Of a stretch of DNA of 64,000 nucleotides, positions 36,146-46,206 are shown piece after piece. Both the position numbers and the translations under genes were made by a program. Each line of letters starts with the position of its first letter. Position 1 is the first letter of the stretch. The DNA comes from Erodium maritimum (lineage: Eukaryota > Streptophyta > Magnoliopsida > Geraniales > Geraniaceae). The DNA lies in NCBI GenBank assembly GCA_963921825.1, contig OY997593.1, positions 52,808,039-52,872,038 on the forward strand. Direction: 5' to 3'. The notes beneath the pieces were generated by a model, which was not told where the DNA came from, did not search any database, and saw nothing but the letters and a program-made list of their open reading frames with translations.

Positions 36146-37297
36146 AGAGCTCTGCTAGGGTTTTGAGAGCTTTGTCGTCGTACGCAATCATGACTATGGC
36201 TATGGCAATTACCATGGATTATGCCACGGTTCTTCTTCTCTTCTCTATCCACCCTCTCCTCTGCACATCCCCTTCGGGCCCTTCGAGAGTTTTCTCTACT
36301 AGGGTGCCGCCGTTAGCCACCTTACCTCTAATATGCTGCTTTTTCATGTCCCCGCCGTCGACGTGACCCATGTCGTGCCTCCTTCTATGCATGGTTCTAC
36401 TGTGGTTGTCGATGTTTCCCCCCTCGTGTGGTCTTGGCCCTCACATAGTGTGCCTGATGCGGAGGATAAGAACCACCGATTGAGGACGACAACACCATAA
36501 GTTCGGCCTCATTCTCCCTCTCCACTAATGATGATGTCGGTCGTGGCTTTCAGCTCCTCAGAACAGTCTTCTCTCCCTCCAATCGTGGAACCAAGGCGGG
36601 GAGGTTTTTTGAGGCGGCCCTGGGTTACTTCCTTCCCAAGCAACGACTTCGTCCCTGTTCTTCCGAACCCTAAATCGCCGAGTTCCCGGGCGTACCATGA
36701 CCTTCCTTTGGTTCCTATTCCGGGCGGTGCGATGACTAGGGTTGCGTCTTCGCCAAGGCCTCCGAGGGTTCGACAGGCCACGTCTCCCCACCTTCTCTCG
36801 CCTCCGCCTTCTCTTCGTACTCCGGGTACGGGGGTGGTTAGGGACGTGGTTGTGTGCTCGACTTCCTTCATCGTCACCACGGTGTCGTTTCGGGCACAAC
36901 ATTCGATTCTTGGAGAGGGCACTGAAGCACTCAAGAGGCCAGCGGCTGGAACACCTCAGGAGGAGTAGGTCAGGGCTAGGGGAAGCAGCCCCGCCAGCGG
37001 AATGAGAGGCTGGATGAGCATAGGGGACTGGCCCTGGTAGGGGTCCCATGAAGATGTTTTGCCTCCCACCATCACTGTTGTTGAGATCTCTGATTTCCGG
37101 CACCCCCTTCCCCCTTTTCGTATTTTTTCCTTGCCTATATGGATTTTAAATACCGTCTGTGACGGTTCTAGTGGAAAAAAGGTTCAGTGAGACATAGCTC
37201 TTGTTGTCTAACCTTAGTGGCCCGAGAACATATTCTCTGGCGCAATCGATGTTTTGATACAAAAATTTATAAAATTGTAACTTTCACTCAAAAAAAA
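36146..37297 (+). mobile_element. Retroposon D1, LINE-derived non-autonomous family
   Basis: 1.15 kb, from AGAGCTCTGCTAGGG to an A-run after TTTCACTC at about 37289-37296. The last ~250 bp (GATTTCCGGCACCCCC..., then GTGACGGTTCTAGTGG) are shared with D2, E1, E2 and, for the final part, F. The 5' half matches D2 in inverse orientation. GC-rich interior, no RT. The tail orientation fixes the plus strand as sense. Confidence 0.75.
36528..36968 (+). pseudogene. Pro-rich ORF1-like fragment of D1
   Basis: Sense frame of 146 codons inside D1. Pro/Ser-rich; contains NPKSPSS then PGGAMTRVASSP, which matches NPKPPAP then PGGALSRVAPSP in the sense frame of E1. That shared motif in two diverged copies is the only coding evidence. 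Opposite-strand frames are equally open because of GC content. Likely the N-terminal, non-globular part of a LINE ORF1. Confidence 0.4.
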
Positions 37298-37543
37298 CAT
37301 AAGACAAGAATAAATAAAAATAAATAACAAACACTATGAGAAATTCGAAACAAAATTTAGAGAACTTGTCGACAAGAAGAAGTGAAATATGCATTTATGC
37401 CTTGTAACTTATTTTTGGGAAGGAGCATATGCATAGTAGCATACTCTGGTGAGAGGTCTTGCCGTCTCCGACCAAGAGCAGAAAAAACCCATAACACTTG
37501 ACCTATTAAAGGAAGATGGAGATTTGAGTACTGAAATGAAGAT

Positions 37544-37825
37544 TTAATTTACAGAGACGACAAGGCCGTGTTGCAAGCAGTAATCGACAAGTGAGTCGAG
37601 CTCCTCCCAGTCTATGTAGCCATCTTCGTTACTATCGGCGAAGGCGGCGGCACGCCAACTTCTCCAGGCAGGGTACCGAGACCCGAGCTCCTTAAACGCG
37701 GCCTTGAGCTCCCCCCGGCTCAGCTTCTGGTCATTGTTCACGTCGTGCTTTTTCATTATGGCCCTCAGATTGGCTATCATTTTTAGATCCTCTTGTCTCA
37801 CGCCCTTCTGCACTATCAGTGGCAT
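37544..37825 (-). CDS. Small EF-hand calcium-binding protein (calmodulin-like)
   Basis: 93 codons, one exon, ATG at 37825-37823, TGA/TAA-type stop at 37544. Two EF-hands: loop 1 DVNNDQKLSRGE at about residues 28-39 and loop 2 DSNEDGYIDWEE at about 64-75. Both keep acidic or amide residues at positions 1, 3, 5, 9 and Glu at 12; loop 1 has Gln instead of the usual Gly at position 6. Helices flank each loop, so it looks like a complete one-domain Ca2+ sensor, likely cytosolic (no signal peptide or membrane segment). A TATA box sits ~60 bp upstream and there are no disruptions. It is the only intact host-type protein gene in the window, lying between inverted retroposons D1 and D2. Partner unknown. 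A pseudogenised or captured origin cannot be excluded without expression data. Confidence 0.88.
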   Translation of the reverse strand: MPLIVQKGVRQEDLKMIANLRAIMKKHDVNNDQKLSRGELKAAFKELGSRYPAWRSWRAAAFADSNEDGYIDWEELDSLVDYCLQHGLVVSVN

Positions 37826-37879
37826 CTTGCTCTCCTATCTATCTGTCTTTGTATGATCCGGAGCAGTCGAGGTCCTCAC

Positions 37880-37887
37880 CTTTTATA
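37880..37887 (-). promoter_or_regulatory. TATA box of the EF-hand gene
   Basis: TATAAAAG on the minus strand, about 55-62 bp before the ATG, which places transcription start ~30 bp before the ATG. Confidence 0.7.
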
Positions 37888-38095
37888 GGCCTCTGGACGA
37901 ATAAAAGGAAGGCTAGTCACTGATAAAAGACAATGTTATTTTCATTTATAAATGAATAAGTATAGTATGTTATAAGACAATAGACCCCACTTTTAACTTC
38001 TTAGTCAAGTTTGGTGTTGCTCTTTAAGATGCTTTAGTCGTTGCCTTTGTATTTAAGGTGAAAACCATGGATATCATTATTTTGATGTTTTTTTT

Positions 38096-39670
38096 TTTTA
38101 TTTTGAGCGAAAATTGAATTATTATTAATTAAAAGCCAATTACATTATTGTGCGTCGAGAAATAGACTCCGCAACCACGATGAAAAGGAAAGATTGGATG
38201 AACAATGGTTCTCTAATCCTTGTAGTACCATAACCGTCACAAGCGGTATTTTGATGTCGTATGGGCAAAGACAGAATATGAAGAGGGGGAAGGGTGTACC
38301 GGAGATCTCGAGGGACCTCAACAGCAATGCTGATGGAGGGAGGAAAACTATCGTCTTGGGACCCCTCCCTGGGGCAGTCCCCGATGCTCATCTGGCCTCT
38401 CATTCCTCTTGGCGGGGCTGCTTTCCCGCCCTACCCTGATCCTCCTGAGGAGCTCCAGCTGCTGATCTCTTGAGTGCTCCACTACTTTCTCCAATTCCCA
38501 CAGGACCAGGAAGCCCGAAAACCTTTGCTCCCAAGCCCTCACAAGTCCCCCACTCATCACCGTCCTCCGAGACCCAGAGCTATCAAAGATCGAATGTTGT
38601 CCCTGAACCGTCACCGTGGTGACAATGGAGAAAGTCAAGCACACGATCACGTCCCTAACCATCCCCGTACCCGAAATCTGAGGAGAGACCGGAGGCAAGG
38701 GAAGTTGGGGAGGCATGACCCAAGGGAGTCGAGGCGTGGCCTTCCCAGCCTCGGAGGCCCTATTTGTCACGCCCCAAATCCGGTTTTGACCGAACTCGAG
38801 ACGCGAATTTAAAATAATAAATAATACAACAGTTTAAAACCAAAAGAGTTTCCAATAATAGTTTAAAAGCTCCAAGTAACCTCATGAGTCAACAGCTCAG
38901 TAAAAACCACAAAATAAATAAGTTTAACGGAAAATTAAAACAGTACGTCTCTAGACGACTAGACAAGACCCCCTTTACCTTGTTGTTTTACAGCTCTTGA
39001 GCGGGATTTGTGCTAGTGGGATTCTCGGCGCTTGAGTGAAGGCGCAACCCTAGGCAACGCGCTGTTCGAAACAGGAACTAGAGCAAGGTCGTGGTAATCC
39101 CGAGAACTCGACGCTCTAGGGTTCGGATGGAGAGGGACAGTGCCACTGCTTGGGGTGGAAGTAACCTTGGGCCACCGCAGAGATCCTCCCGTCCGCGGTT
39201 CCCCAAAAAAAAGGGGGCGAAGGTGGTCACGAGGAACCGAAATCCACGGCCGACAGCATCATCGACGGAGAGAGAGAAGGAATCCGAACTTGAGGAGTGG
39301 TCGTCCTCCAACGTCGATTCTTATCCTCCGCACCATACATTGTTTGCGATGAACAAGACCACACAAGGGGGGCAACACCTACAACCACAACACCATGCGT
39401 AGAAGGAGACACGAAAGTGGTCTCATCGACGACGAGAGTAAGAAAAAGCACCATAGCTAGGGCGGCTAAGGCTAACGGGGTGGTGGATAGCGACTACTCG
39501 AGAGGAACCCTTACAGAGAAAACTCTCGCAGGATCCAAGGGGGATGTGCAGAGGAGAGGGTGGATAGAGAAGAGAATAAGAACCATGGCATAAGCCATGG
39601 CAATTTTCATAGCCATAATCATGGTGTTGCATACGACGGTAGAGCTTTCAACACCCTAGCAGAGCTCTCT
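38096..39670 (-). mobile_element. Retroposon D2, inverted relative to D1, split by LTR fragment
   Basis: Poly(A) appears as a T-run about 38089-38100 followed by inverted tail ATTTTGAGCGAAAATTG. 38120-38765 matches the 3' half of D1 in inverse; 39070-39670 matches its 5' half (shared GAGAGCTCTGCTAGGGT at the 5' end). The 300 bp between is gypsy LTR. Together with D1 it makes a ~1.1 kb inverted repeat around the EF-hand gene. Confidence 0.75.
38766..39066 (-). repeat. Truncated gypsy LTR end, minus strand
   Basis: Starts TGTCACGCCCCAAATCCGG, the inverse of the 3' terminus of the gypsy LTR (...CCGGATTTGGGGTGTGACA). ~300 bp remain collinear (inverse of the GAGTAGTCTAGA and CGTCTAGAGACG area). 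It stops inside the LTR; the right junction is approximate. Diverged from the 13795 element, so a related copy. Confidence 0.75.
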
Positions 39671-39862
39671 AATGTTTTCCATACCAACCGGCTTTTTTAA
39701 GTATCCGATGTTAGTTTGTCTTCTATCATTATTTTTATGTTTGTTCCATGTTTGTTTTAGTTTTGTTACATAATTTAATCGGCTTTTATGTAGTTTAGTG
39801 CTCGCTCTAAAACCCTAGAGAAGTTTATTACGATGGAAGGCGAAATTAGCAACTTGACAACG

Positions 39863-41214
39863 CACTACTGTTGATTAGTAGTTGATAGTTTGATTGTATC
39901 CATTGTCTAGGAAGATTTATATGTCGGTTTAGTCTCGTGGACCAAGATTTTGACCAACAGACAAAAATATTCGTCGATAAGGACTTAACTTTAGCCACGG
40001 ATGGGATTTTTCGCTGAGGAAGTGTACGAGGCTGACGGATAACATCTGTGGGTGAAGAGCGTGGACGGATGTTATCCGTTGGTGAAGAACTTAACCTGCC
40101 AGACGGATACTATCCGTTGGTGAAGATGTACACCTCTCCAACGCATGCTCGACTATATATATGCATGGGTAAGTTTTATTGATATGTGCATGCTATTAAT
40201 TTATATTGAGATATGCATGGTTATGTGTTTGTTTTTTGAGTTGTGTAAATATGCACATGTTTGTGACAAGATGGAACCAAACTTTGATCCTCGGGACGAG
40301 CAAAGGTGAACCGACGTCTTCAAGCTCAAACTATGTACCCAACGCCCTCACTACAAAGATCCAAGCGTTCAGAGGTTTCCGTCCAACTGGTGTCTGAAGA
40401 TGATGTGGCATGGTTCAAGCATTTCTATAAACTGCTCGAGGAAAACAAAGCATGCTACGAGTATATTACGAGCCTGATACGCGATAAACTTGATGAGATT
40501 CATAACCCCTCTAATAGTACAATACCCATGTTTATGGAGAGGCCTGCGTGGATAAACCTTGTTCAGGATTATCCTCTACCTATAGAGGAGCTTGTGTGGT
40601 TTAAATACTTTTTCGAAATGGTAGAGGAAGACAAAGTAATGCACGACTGTATTATTTCAAGCATGCATGTTGCTTAAGTCTATTATGTCACATGCTTGTG
40701 TATTATGCTCAAACTAGGACATCATTAATTAAGTGTAAAGATATTTTAATGTTTCGAAAACTTATATATGATGAAGATATGTGTATGTTTTTTATGTCCA
40801 TACATAGACTTTTTCATACAGTTTAGGTTGTGTTTATATATATATGTACACGCAATTAGAAAATGCACATTGTCATACTTTACTTACGGATGGTGTATCC
40901 GTGGGTAAAATGTCCTCACTTTACCAACGGATACAAATACAGGGGACTCGGTTAGAATATCTGTTGATCAAGTCATCACTTTATCCACGGATACAAATAC
41001 TTGGGACTTGGTTATTTTATCAGTTGGGAAAGTCTTCACTTTACCCACAGATGTAACATTCGTCTGTAAAGTAGCCTCACTATAACCATGGTTACAGTTA
41101 CTTGGGACTCGATTATTTTATCCATGGGGAAAGTCATAACTTTACCCACGGATGTTGTATCCGTTGGCCAAGTCAATATTTGCAATATTGCGGCGACGAC
41201 CATTTTCAATAGTG
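39863..41214. mobile_element. Non-autonomous CACTA (En/Spm-type) transposon
   Basis: Ends CACTACTGTTGAT... and ...ATTTTCAATAGTG, with 3-bp target duplication ACG at 39860-39862 and 41215-41217. TIRs agree at 9 of the first 13 bases. Subterminal regions carry many copies of an ACGGAT...ATCCGT motif, several as near-perfect palindromes (for example about 40061-40079 and 40103-40120), continuing at 40885-41175 on the right. Superfamily assignment rests on CACTA ends, 3-bp TSD and subterminal repeats. No transposase; 1352 bp. Confidence 0.8.
40332..40677 (+). CDS. Unrecognised ORF inside the CACTA element, internally duplicated
   Basis: ATG at 40332, 114 codons plus stop at 40675-40677; the frame is open slightly further upstream. 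Two similar segments: VAWFKHFYKLLEENKACYE (about residues 25-43) and LVWFKYFFEMVEEDKVMHD (about 86-104), i.e. a W-F-K-x-F-(Y/F)-x3-E-E-(N/D)-K pattern repeated ~61 residues apart. Acidic, probably helical. I do not recognise the family. It could be a captured host fragment or a piece of a CACTA-encoded protein. No introns are needed to read it. Confidence 0.4.
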
Positions 41215-41229
41215 ACGTGTGCTTGATTC

Positions 41230-42573
41230 CTCTCTCCATCTCATAAGGTGAGTATCCCTATCTCTTTTCCAGTGGTGGCTCCTGTTGGGATCGCACTAAC
41301 GACAAAAGACGGGCACGTGTTCTCCGCATAGGCGGCGGTAGGCGGCACTCTAACGACAACATTGACAGGAGGACGCGGCTCTTGGCCCAGTATTCCATGG
41401 GGCATCCGAGATGCCTTATTCATGGGACATCAATGAGGTAACCTTGTCCTCGATAGACAACATTAACGGCACGGGTTCTGGAGCTTTGATTTGTTTCTCT
41501 TTTAGATCTAGTGCTTCAATATCCGACAAGTCAAGATGCGTGGATGCAGCAGTTCAGGAGGCTTGGACCGAAGTTATAGGGGTTTCTCTAGGGCTCGACT
41601 GTAGAGGATAAGGACACCAAGTCTGAAAGTGATTTTAGGGGTCGGTGTGTATCCTCGAACCACAACGCGAACATGTGGCAGGAGGCTGGTAGGCTATCAT
41701 CGTCCGGAGGTGGGGAGAACCGTTGGTGACTGTATGTGACACATATAGATCTTAGGGCTATAGTGTCATTTCTGGGGCCACGAGCTCCTGAATTTATGTT
41801 TCAATTGCGGGAGAATTGGTCACGTCGTGCGGGATTGCGAGCTGGAGTTGCGGGGTACCCTACGGTATGAATTCTCTATGTTGGAGTTTCAGAAGGAAAA
41901 GTTGGTGAAGTCGTATGCGATAGACTGGGCTGAGGACTCGCCGCCGACTGTACCCCTAGGCTTCGGGAGGGTTTCCACAAGCATTTTATTTAAGGGCTCC
42001 TTGTCTCGAGGAAGGAACCCAATTGTTTCCCCGAGCACTGTATCCAATCATAATGGGCCTCAAGTTAGCACCCAGCCCGGGAAGGTGGATCTCAGTTGGA
42101 AAAAGACCGCCAACTCTCTAGTGGCAGGGTCACTGAAGTTTCAGCGCTCATTCCGCCTCGGCACAGTGATAGTGAAGGAGCTGCTATCGGGGGGTGAAAA
42201 GGACTGTTGCTGATTCTCCTTGGGACGATCAGGCGAAGGCTGGAAAACAGCGTCGCCAAGAGGAATGTTAGCTTCCTCAGGCTTCAGGAACTGTCTCTGG
42301 GAGGGGTTCCTGGTTAAAGTCTTGCCTCCTATTACTGAATCAATCCATGCTCGATACTTGGAGCAGGACTTCGAGTACCATCTTCTAATCCCCATCTTTC
42401 CTTCCTGTTCGTGTGGTGTTTCAATATCGTCTATGACGGTTCTAGTATTTTTTTTTAAATGCGAACACTTGTTCTGTGTCTATTCTTTTTTAGTGGTCAG
42501 AAAGTATGTTCTCCAGCGCACATCAATATAACTGGTTTCTAAATTTATAATATTACACCTTTTAGTAAAAAAA
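41230..42573 (+). mobile_element. LINE remnant F (ORF1 zinc-knuckle region plus 3' end)
   Basis: Decayed ORF1 sequence with a clear CCHC knuckle, then a GC-rich stretch, then the same 3' tail as D and E (GTCTATGACGGTTCTAGT; TAGTGGTCAGAAAG; final TTAGT plus poly(A)). RT is absent, so ORF1 is joined to the 3' UTR by deletion. The poly(A) at 42567-42573 hosts the next element. The left end is uncertain. Confidence 0.65.
41790..42213 (+). pseudogene. LINE ORF1 fragment with CCHC zinc knuckle
   Basis: In the frame of 41797, C-F-N-C-x4-H-x4-C runs from 41797 to 41838, the retroviral-type knuckle found after DUF4283 in many plant LINE ORF1 proteins. The frame then stays open for 128 codons to 42213 (polar, Ser-rich). 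No start can be given. The knuckle ties the short D/E/F family to L1-like LINEs. Confidence 0.65.
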
Positions 42574-43462
42574 GGGATAATATCATAAAACTACCCTTAA
42601 CTTTTAGCCATTTTCAAGAAATCACACTTAACTTTAAAAAGTAACAAAACGATACCTTAACTTACAATTTTGCTCAAAATGGTTGACGGTGTTAACTTTC
42701 CGTCCAAACAAACATAAAAAGTCTATATTACCCCTCACTTACAATCTAATTTTCAAATGTCTTCCATTATTTTTTAATTTTTCTATTTCAATATTTTTTA
42801 AATTTTCATTAACTTTTTGTTTTTATTATTTTTTCAATAAATATTTTTGGGATTAAACCCCAAATTCCAAGCAAAGTAGAAACAAATGGCTCCTCGCCAC
42901 TACAGATCTGAGGAAGTTGATCCTGAGCATAGAGTGGACGTTGTCGGGGTTGGCAGTGATGATGTTGTGGAGGTGGATGGTGCATGTGGGGAGTTGCGGA
43001 GGAGGTGGGTGACCCAACTCTTGACCCCACCACGTCCTCTTGCTTGTCCGCCCCTCATCGGAGGTCCCTCTGCTGCTACTGGTGGAGCTCGGACGTGTAA
43101 GGTATTTGCATTTGGCGAGATCTGAAGTCGATGACGTAGCCACGACCAGCAACTACTCCTTCGATTTCTTCTCCTCCGTTGCTCTTCTCCTTCAACTTCA
43201 AACTTCTTAAACACATAAACACATAGACTTCAAAGCTTCCAAACACAAACAAATCTGAAACAGGTTTAGGGGCAATATTGCCATTTATAAAATATGTGTA
43301 TCACATGAAACTCACGTGTTACATTTTTCTGTTAAAATTTTAACGCCGTTTGACTGTTTTGAGCATAAATGTAAGTTAAGGTATTATTTTGTTACGTTTT
43401 ATAGTTGAGGGTAACTTTTTAAAAATAGCTAAAAATTTAGGATAATTTTACGATATTATCCC
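42574..43462. mobile_element. Inverted-repeat element with GC-rich cargo (Pack-MULE-like candidate)
   Basis: Left arm 42574 to about 42720 and right arm about 43270-43462 are inverted copies (GGGATAATATC ends; TACCTTAACTTACA and GTAACAAAA inside). AT-rich sequence lies inside the arms on the left, then a GC-rich 42880-43210 core. It is inserted in the poly(A) of F, so both flanks are A-runs and the target duplication cannot be measured. AT-rich long TIRs around a GC-rich block is the Pack-MULE look, but the cargo is unidentified. Confidence 0.65.
42886..43205. other. GC-rich cargo block, unrecognised
   Basis: Contrasts sharply with its AT-rich arms. Open frames on both strands (42886-43125 plus; 42900-43214 minus). 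No domain recognised in any. The composition is like a transduplicated gene fragment, 5' exon or promoter-proximal. Confidence 0.35.
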
Positions 43463-43884
43463 CAAAAAAATAAACCCAATAAAATATGCTTGGAAAACGT
43501 CACTTACGTGAAGTCATATATACTGTACATGAATGGCATCACCATAGGACATAAGTTCCTATGTACACAACAGTAGCTGAAATTATGCATACAAGAATAT
43601 ATATGAACAAGACAGGAAGGCACTTTACACTGTGTTGTCGACCCTACAGATTCCATATATAGCTTCTTGACCTTCGGTTCTTGCCTTCGGGATACATGAA
43701 CTTAAGATATAGAGCCAAATATTTCAAAACAATAAGGTTCATCATAAATGTACTCGAATATTTATGGTTCAATCCAAAAGAAGGATATTTATAAAAGCTA
43801 TGAACCCCTCCAAGTAATTTTTGTATAAGCATTAGATTCCGTTGATAATTATAAAATTAAAAAAAAAATGATAGGGCACAACCC
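43463..43884. other. No gene recognised
   Basis: AT-rich. A 62-codon minus frame at 43644-43832 is the only sizeable frame and shows no known motif. Confidence 0.35.
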
Positions 43885-43900
43885 AAAGCTCCCGAACTCA
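43885..43900. repeat. Target duplication of E1, left
   Basis: AAAGCTCCCGAACTCA; partner at 44962-44977 differs at three positions, each C here and T there. Confidence 0.7.
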
Positions 43901-44961
43901 AAAGGTAACAGTGTTGCACAATTTTTCTCTCTTGCGACTTGAGAGAAAACCCTAGTCCTAGCCGCCTTACCCTTGCGACTATGGTGCTTTCTAGCCATGT
44001 CCTTGATCTCGTCGATCTCGCTGACGTTACTGCTGCTCTCCCTACTGGTTCTGTCATGACATCTCCGGTGCAGACTTTTCCCTCGAAGCCTCCGTCGTCT
44101 CCTCTTGTGAATCCGCATTTGAAGGCCCGGTGCGGGAGGACGTCGAAACAACCTCTACACGGGATTCCTTCAACGCCTCCCTCTCCTCCGGCACTACCCT
44201 TGCAATCGCCACTAAAGCAGCCATCGTTGTCCCCACCTCCTTGGCCTCTACCGCTAGGACAACCCACGCGGTGTCCCTTGGTTGCATCCTCCTCAAGCAA
44301 CGCCATTCCCCCACAAAACCCTAAGCCTCCAGCCCCGCAAATTTGCAAAGACCTTTCTCTGGCTCTTCCTCTCCCGGGTGGTGCTCTTTCTAGGGTTGCG
44401 CCTTCACCATGTTCTACTCCGACCCGGGCCCTGGTTCCTCTTGTCACTGGCGGAGCGGACTCTTGGTTTGCCTCCTCTTCACGGCGTAAGCCTCTTCTCC
44501 CTACCGCTGCGTGGTCTAAGGTTGTGACTAACGCCAGCTGACGTGCCTTTGAGTCTATCCAGGCGGCCCTCGCAACTCCGGGAGGAATGTCGAGGGATCG
44601 ATCAAGACACTTAGGTCGGGATGAGTTCTCCCGTTTAGGCAAGGGCGGGGAAACAACCCCACCAGGAGGAATGCAAAGCCGACAGAGCATCGGGGACTGG
44701 CCCTTGGAGGGGTCCTATGCAGATGCTTTGCCTCCCACCATCACTGTTGTTGAGATATCTGATTTCCGGCATCCCCTCCCCCTTTTCGTATTTTGTTCTC
44801 GCCTATATGGCTATCAAATACCGTATGTGACGGTTCTAGTGGAAAAAGGTTCAATGAGTCATTGCTCTTTTGTCTGACCTTAGTGGTCCGGGAGCTTGTT
44901 ACCTGGTGCACATCGATGTTCAGATATAAACTTAATACAATTGCAATTTTCGCTAAAAAAA
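43901..44961 (+). mobile_element. Retroposon E1 (LINE-derived non-autonomous, full length)
   Basis: 1.06 kb between 16-bp target duplications, 3' end in TTTTCGCT plus A-run. Near-full-length match to E2 in inverse orientation, including the 5' start (AAACCCTAGTC.TAGCCGCC). Shares its last ~250 bp with D1 and D2. No RT, so mobilised in trans if ever. Confidence 0.85.
43939..44541 (+). pseudogene. Pro/Ser-rich ORF1-like product of E1
   Basis: Sense frame of ~200 codons from about 43939 (ATG at 43981) to TGA at 44539-44541, then open again in frame past 44700. Composition Pro/Ser/Leu-rich. NPKPPAP and PGGALSRVAPSP match D1; AAWSKVV near the end resembles the region just before DUF4283 in plant LINE ORF1 proteins. 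The opposite strand has a longer frame (43857-44690) but this is GC-driven; tail orientation supports the plus strand. E2 keeps the same frame in pieces. Confidence 0.45.
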
Positions 44962-44977
44962 AAAGCTTTCGAATTCA
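44962..44977. repeat. Target duplication of E1, right
   Basis: AAAGCTTTCGAATTCA; see 43885-43900. Confidence 0.7.
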
Positions 44978-45006
44978 TTAGGCACCTCAAGATTAGTGGT
45001 AGCGAT

Positions 45007-45086
45007 TTCATCCATTGAGGTTCGAAATTATACCCCCATGTGACTCTTCATCCATTGAGGTTCGAAATTATACCCCCATGTGACTC
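45007..45086 (+). repeat. Perfect 40-bp tandem duplication
   Basis: Two identical 40-bp units, 45007-45046 and 45047-45086, each starting TTCATCCATTGAGGTTCG. Identity without mismatch implies a recent slip. Confidence 0.9.
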
Positions 45087-45284
45087 TCACAAGTTGTGCC
45101 TAACAATTTTGTCTCCTCACTGAATGTAAAAACGTACCTCATGCTCTTACCATTTCCATTCATCTTTCTTTTGGTTGATTGATGTACCTAGATGATAAGG
45201 GAAAAACTACATTCCACTTTAGTCTATTTAATAAAAAAAAAATCAATTCTTCATTATTAGTTTTCAAGAGACAATATTCTTACG

Positions 45285-46075
45285 TCATTTTTTCATTTCA
45301 TTTCAACTCTGATTTTATTTTATTTTTCCTCAATATTCTTTTTTTTTTCAAGATTTTTCTAACAAATAGTGTATTGCATATGTTTTGATGTGTTTTTGGA
45401 TATGTGTGTGAATGTATAGATATGTGGATATCAGTGCGAAAAGTTTTGATGTGGTTTGTAAATATAAGGGTTATTGTTTGAGAATAGGGTGATGTCAGTT
45501 GAGAATGTGGGGGATACGGTTTGATTATATGATGGATGTTGATTTGAGAATATGAGGTGTATTGGTTTGAGAATATGAGGTGTGTGGTTTGAGAGTGGAA
45601 GTGAAGTGGGTTGAGAATATAAGTGATGTGAGTTTGAGGATATGATGGATATGGTTTGAGAGCATAAGTGAAGTGGTTTGAGGATATAAAGGATGTGGTT
45701 TGCGAATATATATGGGCAATGTGTGGTTATGCATGTGTGGGACAGTTTGCAAGTATGACATATATGATTTGCAATAATAGTGGCATGGTTTGAGAATATG
45801 GTAAATGTTGTTTGCAAATATATATGAGCAATGTGTGGTTATGCATGTATGGGACAATTTGCAAATATGACATATATGGTTTGCAATAACCGTGACATGG
45901 TTTGAAAATAAGGTATATATGGTTTGCGAATTGTGTGTTTAACATATTTTTTCTTGTACATGTCTTTTTTTTGCTTCAAAACATATGCAATACACTATTT
46001 GATAGATAAATCTTGGAAAAAGAAAAATATTGGGGCAAAAAAATATTAAATCGGAGTTGAAACGAAGCGGGAAAG
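45285..46075. mobile_element. Inverted-repeat element with minisatellite interior (foldback-like)
   Basis: Inverted arms about 45285-45390 and 45974-46075 share CAAATAGTGTATTGCATATG and AAGATTT.TCTA, and farther out TTTCAACTC.GATTT. Between them lies the tandem repeat block. ~790 bp. Long arms with tandem repeats recall foldback elements. No coding frame and no clear target duplication. Confidence 0.65.
45430..45930 (+). repeat. Degenerate GGTTTGAGAATAT minisatellite
   Basis: About 15-20 imperfect copies of a 25-35 bp unit built on GGTTTGAGAATATRAG. At the right, a higher-order 112-bp duplication: GCAATGTGTGGTTATGCATG starts at 45716 and again at 45828. Confidence 0.8.
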
Positions 46076-46122
46076 ATCAAATTAATTAATTAGGTGGAGA
46101 AAAAAGAGTATTTTCTGAGCAC

Positions 46123-46206
46123 GACACGTGGCGACTTATGGCTGAATTCACAGGTTCACATTTTAAATGGGGTTCATACGTGATTGTCTCCCTATATATA
46201 TAAACG
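46123..46206 (+). promoter_or_regulatory. Promoter-like pair: G-box and TATA
   Basis: GACACGTGGC (46123-46132, G-box/ABRE core) is followed ~60 bp later by TATATATATAAA (46194-46205). No convincing gene follows, so this may be chance or a relic. Confidence 0.25.

Noticed and set aside
36558..37103. 181-codon minus-strand ORF in D1
   Set aside because: Shadow of the GC-rich D1 sequence, against the element's polarity and without any motif.
43857..44690. 277-codon minus-strand ORF opposite E1
   Set aside because: Long only because the element is GC-rich; poly(A) orientation and the motif shared with D1 support the other strand, and E2 keeps the opposite frame only by nucleotide similarity.
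45430..45930. CRISPR-like array
   Set aside because: Repeats are degenerate, without unique spacers, in plant DNA; it is a minisatellite inside an inverted-repeat element.
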